A stretch of DNA of 15,102 nucleotides from an uncultured Rubrobacteraceae bacterium. Its GTDB lineage: Bacteria; Actinomycetota; Rubrobacteria; Rubrobacterales; Rubrobacteraceae. The stretch spans positions 1 to 15,102 of the forward strand of contig CADCUZ010000027.1 in the NCBI GenBank assembly GCA_902806015.1, written 5' to 3'. This document shows positions 1-7,432 of this stretch, one piece after another. Position numbers and translations under genes: made by a program. The notes beneath the pieces are model-generated. The model made no database searches. It saw only the letters and a list, made by a program, of their open reading frames with translations, and was not told the DNA's origin. Position 1 is the stretch's first letter. Each line of letters starts with the position of its first letter.

Positions 1-1089
1 GCGCAGGGCCCGGGTGGCCGCCTCCCAGTCCTTGGTCTCGGCGGACCTGCGCGCCCCTTCTCGCAGCCGGGCGCGCAGGTCCGCGTCTGTCAAAACCCGG
101 CGGCACGCCTCGACGAGGGAATCCGGGTCCCCCGGTTCGTAAAGCAGGCCGCTCTCGCCATCCGTGACGACCTCGTGCGAAGCCCCGGCCCGCGCCGCGA
201 TGACGGGCAGCCCCGACGAAAGCGCCTCCAGCATCGCTAGGCCCAAGGTCTCCGTCGTGGATGGAAACACCAGTGCATCAGCCGACGCGTAGGCTGCCGT
301 GAGCTCCGCCCCGCGCCGCGTGCCGGAGAAGACCGCCGGCATCCCGGCAAACTCTTCTTCCAACTCTCCGCGGGCTGGACCGTCGCCCACGAGGGTAAGC
401 CGTACGCCAGGCATCGCGCGCAGCACCTCCTTGAGGCTGCCGATGCTCTTCTCGCGGCCCAGCCGGCCGACGTAGAGTAAGACAGGGGCGTCGGGGTCCC
501 CGCCGGAGAGTTTGATGCGCCACTCTTCCGAGAATTTTTTCGGATGGAAACGCGAGGTATCCACGCCCTGGGGCCAGACGTGTAGGCGTTCGATGCCGTT
601 GTCGCTCAGGTACTTTCGCGTGGTTTCGGAGGTGCAGAGATTGATCCGCGCCCTGTTATGCAGCGTTCGCGTCCACCAACGGCCCGCCTTCTCGCCTATT
701 CCGAGACCGTAGAATCGGGCGTAGGTCGTGACGTTCGTGTGGTAGGAGGCGACGAGCGGGACCCCCAGCCGGTGGGCATAAAAAGGGGCGCCGCTTCCGA
801 GGACAACCGGGTTGACGGCGTGGATCAGGTCGGGCCCGAACCTTGTGAGGGCCCGTCCCACGCGCGGGTTGACAGGCGCGAGCTTTATCTGCGGGTACGG
901 AGGGAACGGCACGCTCGCCACGCGGTGAATCGGGACGTCGTGGTAGTAGGCCGGACCCTCGCCGTAGCTCGGGGCGATGACCAACATCTCGTCGCCGATT
1001 TTCAGCAGCTCGTCTATGGTGCTGCGCAGCCGCGTGACGACGCCGTCCAGCGCCGGCACAAAGGTTTCTGTGAAGATCGCGACCCGCAT
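1..1089 (-). CDS. GT4 family glycosyltransferase, probable GDP-mannose-dependent mannosyltransferase (C-terminus beyond window)
   Basis: The gene reads leftward from ATG at 1089 and is still open at base 1, giving 363 residues with the C-terminus missing. The N-terminus MRVAIFTETFVPALDGVVTR is typical of the GT4 group containing mycobacterial MgtA and plant SQD2/SqdX-type enzymes. Such enzymes move a sugar from a nucleotide donor to a lipid or glycan at the inner membrane face. Two Rossmann-like halves are visible. The second opens with VLLYVGRLGREK (about 203-214) and carries LTLVGDGP (231-238). It then has the donor-site EX7E pair E280/E288 within TETLGLAMLE. The acceptor and sugar cannot be settled from sequence, so mannosyl transfer is inferred from family resemblance. 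It lies in the same direction as the dehydrogenase at 1196-2200, about 106 bp downstream of it. A G-rich stretch directly precedes the start codon. Confidence 0.88.
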   Translation of the reverse strand, partial: MRVAIFTETFVPALDGVVTRLRSTIDELLKIGDEMLVIAPSYGEGPAYYHDVPIHRVASVPFPPYPQIKLAPVNPRVGRALTRFGPDLIHAVNPVVLGSGAPFYAHRLGVPLVASYHTNVTTYARFYGLGIGEKAGRWWTRTLHNRARINLCTSETTRKYLSDNGIERLHVWPQGVDTSRFHPKKFSEEWRIKLSGGDPDAPVLLYVGRLGREKSIGSLKEVLRAMPGVRLTLVGDGPARGELEEEFAGMPAVFSGTRRGAELTAAYASADALVFPSTTETLGLAMLEALSSGLPVIAARAGASHEVVTDGESGLLYEPGDPDSLVEACRRVLTDADLRARLREGARRSAETKDWEAATRALR

Positions 1090-1131
1090 TCCGCCCCGGG
1101 AAACCGGGTTACCCCTGGCTCCGCAACGAGG

Positions 1132-1169
1132 CGCGGGTGGGCACAAAGGCCCGGCCCGCGTCACCCGCG
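1132..1169 (-). terminator. GC-rich inverted repeat after the dehydrogenase gene
   Basis: CGCGGGTG at 1132-1139 pairs with CACCCGCG at 1162-1169, and a second GGGC/GCCC pair lies inside the loop. It sits between the stop of the 1196-2200 gene and the start of the glycosyltransferase gene. There is no T-run, so it may only weaken or pause transcription. This is a weak call. Confidence 0.3.
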
Positions 1170-1195
1170 GTTCCGACGGGGAGCATCGGTTGGGC

Positions 1196-2200
1196 TTACA
1201 GGTTCGAGACGATGGCCTGCGTGAACTCGTTCGTGCCCGCGCTGCCGCCAAGGTCCTTGGTGCGGGTTTCCGGGTTCTTGAGCGCGGCCTCGATGCCTGA
1301 CTGCATCCGGTCGGCGGCCTCGTCGTGGCCGAGGTGTATGAGCATCTGCTTGGCCGAGAGCAAGGTCGCCAGGGGGTTCGCGCGGTTCTGCCCGGCGTAC
1401 TTGGGCGCGGAGCCGTGCACCGGCTCGAAGACCGCGATCTCCTCCCCGATGTTCGCACCCGGGGCCACGCCCAGCCCCCCCGTCAGGCCGGCGCACAGGT
1501 CCGAGAGGATGTCGCCGTAGAGGTTCGGGCACACCAGCACGTCGTAGAGATTCGGCTTCATGACGAGCTGCATGCACATGTTGTCCACGATTCGGTCGTC
1601 TATCTCCTCGAAGTCGTTCTCGTAGTCCTTGGAGACCTCGAAGAAAACATCCCGAAAGAGGCCATCGGTGAACTTCATGATGTTCGCCTTGTGGATGACG
1701 GTGATGTGCTTTCGGCCCTGCTCCTTCGAGCGCTCGAAGGCCATGCGACAGATGCGTTCCGTGCCCTCGCGCGTGATTATCTTGATCGACTCCGCCGCGT
1801 GCTTGCCGACGGTGTGCTCCACACCGGCGTAGAGGTCCTCGGTGTTCTCGCGGTAGATGATCAGGTCGATATCTCGGTGTGGTGTCTCGACACCGGGCAG
1901 GCTCAGGCTCGGACGAATGTTGGCGTAGAGGTCAAGCTCCTTGCGCAGCGCCACGTTCACCGAGCGGAAGCCGGTCCCGACCGGGGTGGTTAGGGGTCCC
2001 TTGAGGGCGACCTTGTTGCGCCGGATGGAGGCGAGCACGGCCTCTGGTAGGGGAGTGCCCTCCGCCTCCATAACCGTCTCGCCGGCCTCGGCGATCTCCC
2101 ACTCGATCCCGACGTCCAGCGCGCCGATGACCTCCTTGACGGAGTCCGTGAGATCCGGTCCGATGCCGTCGCCGGGTATAAGAGTAACTGTCTGCGCCAC
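1196..2200 (-). CDS. icd: Isocitrate/isopropylmalate dehydrogenase family protein, probably isocitrate dehydrogenase
   Basis: This is a 334-residue beta-decarboxylating dehydrogenase. It probably oxidises isocitrate to 2-oxoglutarate and CO2 in the TCA cycle. The start chosen is GTG at 2200, preceded by AAGGGGG seven bases upstream; an in-frame ATG at 2248 lacks such a site and would add 16 unlikely residues. Visible motifs are the N-terminal TLIPGDGIGP, the isocitrate-type RENTEDLYAGVEH, the catalytic-lysine region VIHKANIMKFTDG, the metal-binding NLYGDILSDL and the cofactor loop HGSAPKYAGQNRANP. RENTEDLYAGVEH favours isocitrate over isopropylmalate, and no leucine-pathway genes lie nearby. 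Homoisocitrate or another 3-malate-type substrate remains possible. The cofactor loop has Lys-Tyr (PKYAG), as in NADP-dependent E. coli Icd, but the length is that of the short NAD-type enzymes. Confidence 0.85.
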   Translation of the reverse strand: MAQTVTLIPGDGIGPDLTDSVKEVIGALDVGIEWEIAEAGETVMEAEGTPLPEAVLASIRRNKVALKGPLTTPVGTGFRSVNVALRKELDLYANIRPSLSLPGVETPHRDIDLIIYRENTEDLYAGVEHTVGKHAAESIKIITREGTERICRMAFERSKEQGRKHITVIHKANIMKFTDGLFRDVFFEVSKDYENDFEEIDDRIVDNMCMQLVMKPNLYDVLVCPNLYGDILSDLCAGLTGGLGVAPGANIGEEIAVFEPVHGSAPKYAGQNRANPLATLLSAKQMLIHLGHDEAADRMQSGIEAALKNPETRTKDLGGSAGTNEFTQAIVSNL

Positions 2201-2253
2201 GCGCGAACCCCCTTCGCTTCGGATCGGCATAGTATAGCGGCCGGCCAACTCGG

Positions 2254-2743
2254 CTACATGCTGTTCAAAACGGTGAAAGTTACGGCCCCGATGAGCAAGG
2301 CGACCAGGAACAGAACACAGAGGTCCACGGCCACGGAGATCAGCACGATGGACACCCCTTTGCCCGTGGAAATGTGATGGCCTCCCTGATCCCGAAAATG
2401 GACAACACCGTGTACCAGAGGCCGGCGGCGACCGCCCCGAGGATCGGGGTCCAGGTCAGCAGGATAGCCACGTCGGCATACGCCACGACGTGAGAGGTGG
2501 TCTCGAGACTCGTCTTCACCGGCCTGGCTATAAAGGGGGTTCACGTAATCGCCCTGCCGATTTATGCGCCCGAAGAAGGCTGCCGGCTCCCACGCGAGCC
2601 TCCGCACGGTGACGGTGAACTGGTGTACAGGGTTCCCGTAATCGAATTTCCCCCCGGCGGGCGCCCCCGGAGCCCGGACCCGAACCCCCGCAAGAACCTC
2701 CCAAGCGGCCCGTTTCCGCTTGGCTTCCGGTGTCGAAGTCCAT
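2254..2743 (-). pseudogene. Decayed YIP1-family membrane protein
   Basis: Pieces of a YIP1-type multi-pass membrane protein appear in order on the minus strand but in different frames. The best start is ATG at 2743 behind AAGGGGAG, giving MDFDTGSQAET and a Gly/Ser-rich leader. A shift near the six-C run at 2650-2655 is needed to enter the frame reading FDYGNPVHQFTVTVRR and FFGRINRQGDYVNPL, a characteristic YIP1 entry. The next part, ETTSHVVAYADVAILLTW to LSIFGIREA, is in another frame, and the first membrane segments expected between these parts are missing. At about 2378-2381 a one-base loss moves the frame again to HHISTGKGVSIVLISVAV and the last membrane segment, ending at 2254. Two breaks are clear and the third (C-run) is less certain. 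The parent gene's function is unknown. Confidence 0.72.
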
Positions 2744-2873
2744 GCATTCTCCCCTTGTATGGGTCCCGGCTGAGGACAAATCTGGAGCTTTTCCGCGGCC
2801 GACGCAACGGCGGAGTGCCCCAGACGAGCCGCGCCTGCGGAGGCCACTGGCTTTCGCAAAAACGGGCGTACTG

Positions 2874-2879
2874 TAGAAT
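2874..2879 (+). promoter_or_regulatory. Possible -10 element (TAGAAT)
   Basis: TAGAAT preceded by TG lies about 43 bases before the ATG at 2922. The -35 region at the right spacing (around 2851-2857) matches TTGACA poorly. It would drive the 2922-3971 gene. Confidence 0.35.
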
Positions 2880-2921
2880 GGATTCTCGGTCGTGCAGAGT
2901 GGTGGGAACGGGGAAAGCGCG

Positions 2922-3971
2922 ATGCCTTCGACGATAGAGACCCTGGAGCGCGAGCTCGGCGAGGCCCAGGCGGAACGCGAAAAAGAGGAGCGGTCGGTCC
3001 TGAGGGCGGAGAACGCCCACGAGGCGGCCTGTTCCACGCGGGACGAGGCATGGTCGGAGGGCTTCGCCACGGACCCGCAAGTCGAGCGCCTCACGACGCT
3101 CGTCTATACCCGGCGACGGGAGCTCTATGAGGCTATAGACCGACTCAAGGCGGCCGAAGGCAAGGAGCGCAGAATTAAGAGCCGCCTCATGTACGTCCTT
3201 CCGGCAGAGAGGCGTCGCTACCTCGCCGGCGCGGTCGACGAAGAGTTCGAAGAGCTTCTAGCGGCGGTCCGAGAGGCGTACCGGGCCACGATGCCGGAGG
3301 TAGAGGTCTCGGTAGTCACGGAGAAGTCGGGCGAGGTGGACCTCCGCGGCGACGCCACCTGGCGCGCCCTGGAGAGGCTGTATTCGGGCACTGTGAGGCG
3401 GTGGGTCGAGATCCGTACCGGCGAGCCCTCTCCAGAGACGATGCGCATGGCGCGTCAGATCGGCTACTACGCAGGCGGCCACACCCCGCGGGTCTTCGTG
3501 GGCGCCGAAGAAATGCGGGTCTCCGGCCCGCGGGGGGCCGAGGAGTTCCGACCGCTGGCCGGCTACCAGACCCCCGAAGGCCGGCTCGCGCTCGCCCGCA
3601 TAACCGCCAGGCGCTACCTCGACGAGACCTCCGTCAGCCGACTCCTCAAGCGGCCCCCGACACTTATCCAGGTGGCCGAGATAGCCCGCCTCTACCAGAC
3701 GATGAATCTGACGGTGGACGAGATTCGCTGGAGGCTGGAGCAGCTAATCTCCCTGCGCTTCGAGGTGCTGGAGGCGGTCTACGAGCTCACCGGCGGACGC
3801 CGTCGCTTCTCCTTCTACGAGATAGCCCGCGCAGCCCGCCTCCTCGACGGCCACTTCCCCGACGCCGGCGTGGCCGCCGAGGTCCTGACCCGCGCCATCG
3901 GCCGGGCGCTGGAGACAGGCGTCCCCCTCGTAGACGTCGCCTACATGAGCGTGACGAGCGAGGGCTTCTAG
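2922..3971 (+). CDS. Unrecognised coiled-coil protein
   Basis: This open frame encodes 349 residues, and I do not recognise the family. ATG 2922 is chosen over the in-frame ATG at 2892 because GGGGAAAG lies just upstream and the extra residues look non-coding. Residues 1-95 are highly charged, Glu/Arg/Ala-rich and probably form a long coiled coil. A middle part (about 120-205) has short strand-like stretches (EVEVSVVTEKSGEVDLRG, PRVFVGAEEMRVSG). The C-terminal 130 residues are helical, including RYLDETSVSRLLKRPPTLIQ, LTVDEIRWRLEQLISLRFEV and FSFYEIARAARLLDGHFPDA. There is no signal peptide or membrane segment, so a cytosolic location is likely. It stands alone: divergent from the YIP1 remnant and convergent with the small gene at 4106-4312. 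Third positions are strongly GC, as in its neighbours, so it is coding and not recently acquired. Confidence 0.82.
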   Translation: MPSTIETLERELGEAQAEREKEERSVLRAENAHEAACSTRDEAWSEGFATDPQVERLTTLVYTRRRELYEAIDRLKAAEGKERRIKSRLMYVLPAERRRYLAGAVDEEFEELLAAVREAYRATMPEVEVSVVTEKSGEVDLRGDATWRALERLYSGTVRRWVEIRTGEPSPETMRMARQIGYYAGGHTPRVFVGAEEMRVSGPRGAEEFRPLAGYQTPEGRLALARITARRYLDETSVSRLLKRPPTLIQVAEIARLYQTMNLTVDEIRWRLEQLISLRFEVLEAVYELTGGRRRFSFYEIARAARLLDGHFPDAGVAAEVLTRAIGRALETGVPLVDVAYMSVTSEGF

Positions 3972-4105
3972 AGGCTTTGGGCTCCAGGTCTTGGGTTTCA
4001 GATTTTTATGACCGGGCCGACGCAACGACCTTCCCGGCTCTTTAAGGGCGCGTATCCTCGGTTTCGTGGGTGCCGATAAGGTAGCCCGCGTGGATGCCCG
4101 TAGCT

Positions 4106-4312
4106 TCAGACCGGCGGATCTGCGAGGTCGTACTCGGGGACCGACAGGTTGTACGGTCGGGCAGGTTTTTCGGCTAGGATGCGGACCTTGTAGACAAAGT
4201 CCGGGACGAACTCGCCGCGACGGACTTCCAGGACGTGGACGGGCTGGCCTGTGGCTTTGAGGGCGGCGCGGTCCCCCGGCGCGTAGCGGGCGGGGCGGGT
4301 CCGGTCTACCAA
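4106..4312 (-). CDS. Small unrecognised protein, TTG start
   Basis: This is a 68-residue frame starting at TTG 4312, with AAGGAG nine bases upstream. An ATG at 4366 in the same frame lacks a ribosome site and would add 18 low-quality residues. The core YAPGDRAALKATGQPVHVLE, then FVPDFVYKVRILA and LSVPEYDLADPPV, alternates hydrophobic and polar residues like a small beta-barrel. It resembles the short 'GD.V.L..G..V.VLEV' proteins of KOW or SH3-like type, but I cannot name a family. It ends at TGA 4106-4108, convergent with the 2922 gene 134 bp away, and is divergent from the reductase at 4414. The 134-bp gap (3972-4105) holds nothing I can identify. Confidence 0.55.
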   Translation of the reverse strand: MVDRTRPARYAPGDRAALKATGQPVHVLEVRRGEFVPDFVYKVRILAEKPARPYNLSVPEYDLADPPV

Positions 4313-4337
4313 GGGGGCTGTCTCCTTCTGGCGCAGG

Positions 4338-4343
4338 TATAAT
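4338..4343 (+). promoter_or_regulatory. Consensus -10 element (TATAAT)
   Basis: A perfect TATAAT lies 70 bases before the ATG at 4414 and would give a leader of about 65 bases. No convincing -35 hexamer is seen at 4314-4321. Its place between divergent genes supports a promoter for the reductase. Confidence 0.42.
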
Positions 4344-4413
4344 GTGGCCCGCTCCGGGCGGGGCATTCGTGGAGCATTCTGTCACAGTCGGCGGTAAGTT
4401 GGGGAGGAAAACG

Positions 4414-5649
4414 ATGAGCGAGCGCTACGATCTTGTCGTCGTGGGCGCCGGCCCCGGCGGCGCCTCCGCGGCCTACCACGCCTCCAAGGCGGGCCTCAAG
4501 ACCCTGCTCCTGGACCGCCAGGAGTTCCCGCGAGATAAGCCTTGCGGCGACGGCCTGATGCCCCACGCGGCGAACGAGGTGGCGATGATGGGCCTTGGCG
4601 ATTGGCTGGACGAGCCGCACCATGGCCGGTTCACAGGTTTTTCCATCTTTACGAGGACCGCCAAGATCCGCCAGGGCGTTCCTCCCACGCTGCACGGCCC
4701 GCATGGATACGTGGTCAGACGCGAAGAGACCGACTCGAAGTTGCTGGAGCGGGCAGAGGGCGCGGGCGCCGAGTTTTTGCCTCGCACCCGGGCCACGCGC
4801 CTCCTGCGCTCCTCGGCGGGCGAGGTCACGGGCCTCTCGGTCGAGAACGGCGGCGGTCCCCTCGATTTCGCCGCGCCGCTCGTCGTGGTCGCGGACGGCG
4901 TCGGGGGCTTCGAGTCGCAGATGAAGGCCCACCAGAACGCGGTGGCTCGCCGCCAGTACTTCCGCGGCGTGGACGGGCCGAACAAGGAGGACATCCACGT
5001 CTTTATGACGGAGGACCTGAACGCCAGGGGGGCCGGCTACGGCTGGGTCTTCTACCTCGGGGACGGCCGAGCTAACGTCGGGGCGGGCGTCTCCACAAGG
5101 GCCATCGCCAGGACGGGCAGGAACCTGAAAGACTTTTTCGACCGTTTTTTGGAGGAGCCGAGGATCGCCGACTGGCTCCAAGACGCCGAGCCCGAAGGCC
5201 CTGCGAAGAGCTGGTCGCTCAAGATGGGGATGTGGGGCGCGAAGCTCAACCGGCAGGGCGTAATGGCCGTCGGGGACGCGGCGAGCCTGATCCACCCGAT
5301 AAGCGGGGAGGGCGTGGGCTACGCCGTGGAGTCAGGCCGCCTCGCCGCCACCTGGTCCCACGAAGCCCACAGCCGCAAAGATTTCTCAGAGACCACCCTC
5401 TCTGGCTACGCTCGCCAGCTCCGCCGCCAGCGGGCTCGGGAGCACCTCTCCGGCCAGGCGCTGGTCAACCTTCTGCCGAACATGGACCTCCTCGAGCCGC
5501 TCTTTAGAGCCTGCGAGGGGGACCGGGAGGCGAGCCGCGCGCTCGTCGAATGCTTTACCGGGGACGCCCCCGTCTACAGCCTGCTGAGACACCCAGCGTT
5601 GTTCGCGAGCGCACTGAAAGACGTCTTGGGCAAGCGCCTGCGCGCGTAG
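4414..5649 (+). CDS. Geranylgeranyl reductase family FAD-dependent oxidoreductase
   Basis: This 411-residue flavoprotein belongs to the GGR/PHBH superfamily, which reduces double bonds in isoprenoid chains (menaquinone side chains, polyprenyl or chlorophyll precursors) or acts as a monooxygenase. The N-terminal FAD dinucleotide site is YDLVVVGAGPGGASAAYHAS with GxGxxG at 11-16, the ribose-binding acidic residue at D34, and the family motif KPCGDGLMP at 42-50. The second FAD motif, GVMAVGDAASLIHPISGEG, is near residues 280-300. ATG 4414 has GGGGAGGA a few bases upstream; an in-frame ATG at 4342 lies inside the putative promoter. It ends 9 bp before the convergent CAP gene. A role in saturating menaquinone or another isoprenoid is a family-based inference, since no quinone or carotenoid gene is adjacent. 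Confidence 0.88.
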   Translation: MSERYDLVVVGAGPGGASAAYHASKAGLKTLLLDRQEFPRDKPCGDGLMPHAANEVAMMGLGDWLDEPHHGRFTGFSIFTRTAKIRQGVPPTLHGPHGYVVRREETDSKLLERAEGAGAEFLPRTRATRLLRSSAGEVTGLSVENGGGPLDFAAPLVVVADGVGGFESQMKAHQNAVARRQYFRGVDGPNKEDIHVFMTEDLNARGAGYGWVFYLGDGRANVGAGVSTRAIARTGRNLKDFFDRFLEEPRIADWLQDAEPEGPAKSWSLKMGMWGAKLNRQGVMAVGDAASLIHPISGEGVGYAVESGRLAATWSHEAHSRKDFSETTLSGYARQLRRQRAREHLSGQALVNLLPNMDLLEPLFRACEGDREASRALVECFTGDAPVYSLLRHPALFASALKDVLGKRLRA

Positions 5650-5658
5650 CCGAGGCCG

Positions 5659-6237
5659 TTACCGGGTGAGGGTGTCCACGTGGCCGCCGAAATCGGTGGT
5701 CCAGTACCAGCCGTGAACGCTCCCCGGCGCGTTGATGCGGGCCACGCCCATCACGCGGTAGTTCCCGTCGAGCATCGCCGCGTCGTGCGAGGAGCTCTCC
5801 TGCCAGGTGTTCATTGCCTCCTCGGCTGTCTCGTAGCCGACCGCCAGGTTCTCGCCCTTCGCGGTGTCGTACTCGTAGCCCTCGATCTCCATGCGGTCCG
5901 AGGGCTCGGCGCCCGCGGGGTAGTAAGAGCTCTTCTCGGTAACGTGGGCGAAAAATCCGTACTCGGCCATGTCCTGTGAGTGGTGCTCGGAGGCGACGGT
6001 GAGGGTGTCCGATAGGATCAGGGGCCGCAGCTCGTTCTCCTTGCGGTAGTCGTTGATAAGGCCGAGGAGCCTCAGCTCTTCGTCGTCGTAGGCGGTGGCT
6101 TCGTCGGCGTAGGCGGTGGCAGCCTCGCCCCGCCCGCCGAGGATCAGCGTCGAGAGCAAAACGGCCACCAGGACCGCCACCAACCACCGGTGGCGGGCGT
6201 TTTGGCCGCCCGATAGCCTTGTCCTCGTTAACTCCAT
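5659..6237 (-). CDS. Secreted CAP-domain (SCP/PR1-like) protein
   Basis: The protein has 192 residues and an N-terminal export signal: basic residues 5-18 (RTRLSGGQNARHR), a hydrophobic core at about 18-35 (WLVAVLVAVLLSTLILGG), and likely cleavage near 38-43. The CAP domain follows. LLGLINDYRKENELRPL is the first helix, HHSQDMAEYGFFAHV holds the first conserved His (H98), GENLAVGY holds E129, WQESSSHDAAML holds H151, and GWYWTTDFGG is the closing strand. These match the acidic/His cavity of bacterial CAP proteins, which are extracellular and mostly of unknown activity. ATG 6237 has no clear ribosome site; CATACT about 8 bases upstream could give a near-leaderless transcript. An upstream in-frame ATG (6273) is less attractive. 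The mature N-terminus contains a duplicated seven-residue unit. Confidence 0.88.
   Translation of the reverse strand: MELTRTRLSGGQNARHRWLVAVLVAVLLSTLILGGRGEAATAYADEATAYDDEELRLLGLINDYRKENELRPLILSDTLTVASEHHSQDMAEYGFFAHVTEKSSYYPAGAEPSDRMEIEGYEYDTAKGENLAVGYETAEEAMNTWQESSSHDAAMLDGNYRVMGVARINAPGSVHGWYWTTDFGGHVDTLTR
6079..6120 (-). repeat. Two-copy 21-bp tandem repeat in the CAP gene
   Basis: The units at 6079-6099 and 6100-6120 differ at one base (20/21). They encode ATAYADE followed by ATAYDDE, just after the predicted signal peptide cleavage region. The unit length is a multiple of three, so the frame is kept. Confidence 0.9.
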
Positions 6238-6365
6238 AGCGACAAGTATGACGCACATCGGCCCCGGCCGCATATGCCAGATGGGGAATTCGTCCGTGGT
6301 CCAACCACTTCAGGCGTTATCCCCCGAACGGGGCTCGGTGTAAAGCGCTCAATGGCCGGCGCCGC

Positions 6366-6371
6366 TATTAT
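6366..6371 (+). promoter_or_regulatory. Possible -10 element (TATTAT)
   Basis: TATTAT lies 31 bases before the TTG at 6403, in the divergent gap between the CAP and MBL genes. No clear -35 is seen. If it is real, upstream ATGs at 6274 and 6352 would fall outside the transcript, which supports the TTG start. Confidence 0.38.
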
Positions 6372-6402
6372 TCGTCCCCACCCACAAGAGAGGACGGCTA
6401 AA

Positions 6403-7203
6403 TTGGTTGCGGTTAGAAGCTTCGACGTGGGATCGGCGCGGGTTCACCTGCTCGACGACGGCGTCTTCGTAACGGACGCGGGGAACCTCTTCGGCGGCTC
6501 CAAAAAGGCGCGCATCAAGGGCGCGATGCACCCCATCCTCGTGGAGACGGGCAGGACCCTCGTGCTCCTGGACGCCGGCTTCGGCCCCCAGCTGCCCGAG
6601 ATCCTCGTCGGGCGCTACGAGCTAAAGCGGGAAGAGGACCTCATGAATCACATGAAGGAGGCCGGGTACTCGGCCGAGGACGTGGAGCACGTGGTGCTCT
6701 CGCACCTGGACGCGGACCACGTCGGCTGGGCGCTGGAGCCTCCAAGCTTTCCGAACGCCACCGTTCACGTGCAGCGGGCCGCCCTGGACGAGGCGAAGGA
6801 GATGCCCGAAGGGGATGGCCGCCGAGAGGCCGTTCCCGCCGTGGAGAGAGGCGTCGAGGAGGGCTGGTGCGAGTTGCTTGAGGGAGACGGGGAGATCATC
6901 CCTGGGGTCAGGGTCGAGGTCAGAAGCGGGCACTCCGAGGGGCACCAGGTGGTTTGGATCGGGTCCGGAGAAGACGTCGCGCTCTACACCGCGGACCTGG
7001 CGCCCGCCAAGATCTGGCTAAACCCCGACCTTATAGCCGGCGTGGACACCGACCCCGAGGCCGCCCGCCGCAACCGCATCGAGGTGCTTACCGAGGCCGA
7101 AGAGAAAGGCGCGCCCGTGATCCTGTACCACGAACCCGGAGATCCGGTAGTCCGCGTCAGACGCTCAGAGAAGGGCTTCGAGGCGGTCCCGGTCGAGAAT
7201 TGA
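6403..7203 (+). CDS. MBL-fold metallohydrolase, lactonase-like
   Basis: A 266-residue metallo-beta-lactamase-fold enzyme. The start is TTG 6403: GAGAGGA ends eight bases before it, whereas in-frame ATGs at 6274 and 6352 have no such site. The metal motif is LSHLDADHVGW with H101, D103, D105 and H106. Further ligands are expected at H177 or H181 (SGHSEGHQ), D198 (YTADLAP) and H243 (LYHEPGD). The canonical HxHxDH has Asp in place of the second His, a variant seen in some N-acyl-homoserine-lactonase-like groups. LVETGRTLVLLDAGFG is the usual N-terminal sandwich strand. There is no signal peptide. The substrate is unknown; family members hydrolyse lactones, thioesters or phosphoesters. It is divergent from the CAP gene. 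Confidence 0.88.
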   Translation: MVAVRSFDVGSARVHLLDDGVFVTDAGNLFGGSKKARIKGAMHPILVETGRTLVLLDAGFGPQLPEILVGRYELKREEDLMNHMKEAGYSAEDVEHVVLSHLDADHVGWALEPPSFPNATVHVQRAALDEAKEMPEGDGRREAVPAVERGVEEGWCELLEGDGEIIPGVRVEVRSGHSEGHQVVWIGSGEDVALYTADLAPAKIWLNPDLIAGVDTDPEAARRNRIEVLTEAEEKGAPVILYHEPGDPVVRVRRSEKGFEAVPVEN

Positions 7204-7319
7204 GGTTCTCCCGTCGCCGGCGATAGGCTTCCAACAGTCGGGCTGTCCTCTCCGGCAGGCGCCGAATGCCGTCGACATTAACCGCAAGAAGCCTACGGAT
7301 CTGTACATCACGCTGGGGC

Positions 7320-7406
7320 TTACCGGCCCCTGCTCCGACGCTCCTTGATTTTGCGCCACACTATCGGGGCGGCGAGAATCAGCAGTCTTCTTAAGATGGT
7401 CTTCAT
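7320..7406 (-). CDS. 28-residue membrane-anchor-like micro-protein
   Basis: The ATG at 7406 follows GGGAGG by four bases, and the frame ends at TAA 7320-7322. The product starts MKTILRRLLILAAPIVW and finishes with the basic tail RKIKERRSRGR: a short hydrophobic helix followed by a strongly positive end, as in small inner-membrane proteins. It lies 67 bp downstream of the nitroreductase on the same strand and could share its transcript. The ribosome site, the pattern of hydrophobic and basic residues, and the position make chance less likely. No family is known to me. The remaining gap to the MBL gene (7204-7319) shows nothing identifiable. Confidence 0.6.
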   Translation of the reverse strand: MKTILRRLLILAAPIVWRKIKERRSRGR

Positions 7407-7432
7407 CGGGCCTCCCTGTTTGTTGACGCCTC

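Noticed and set aside
4306..5295. 329-residue minus-strand frame opposite the geranylgeranyl-reductase-family gene
   Set aside because: The plus strand has the FAD motifs and a good ribosome site, while the antisense product has no recognisable feature.
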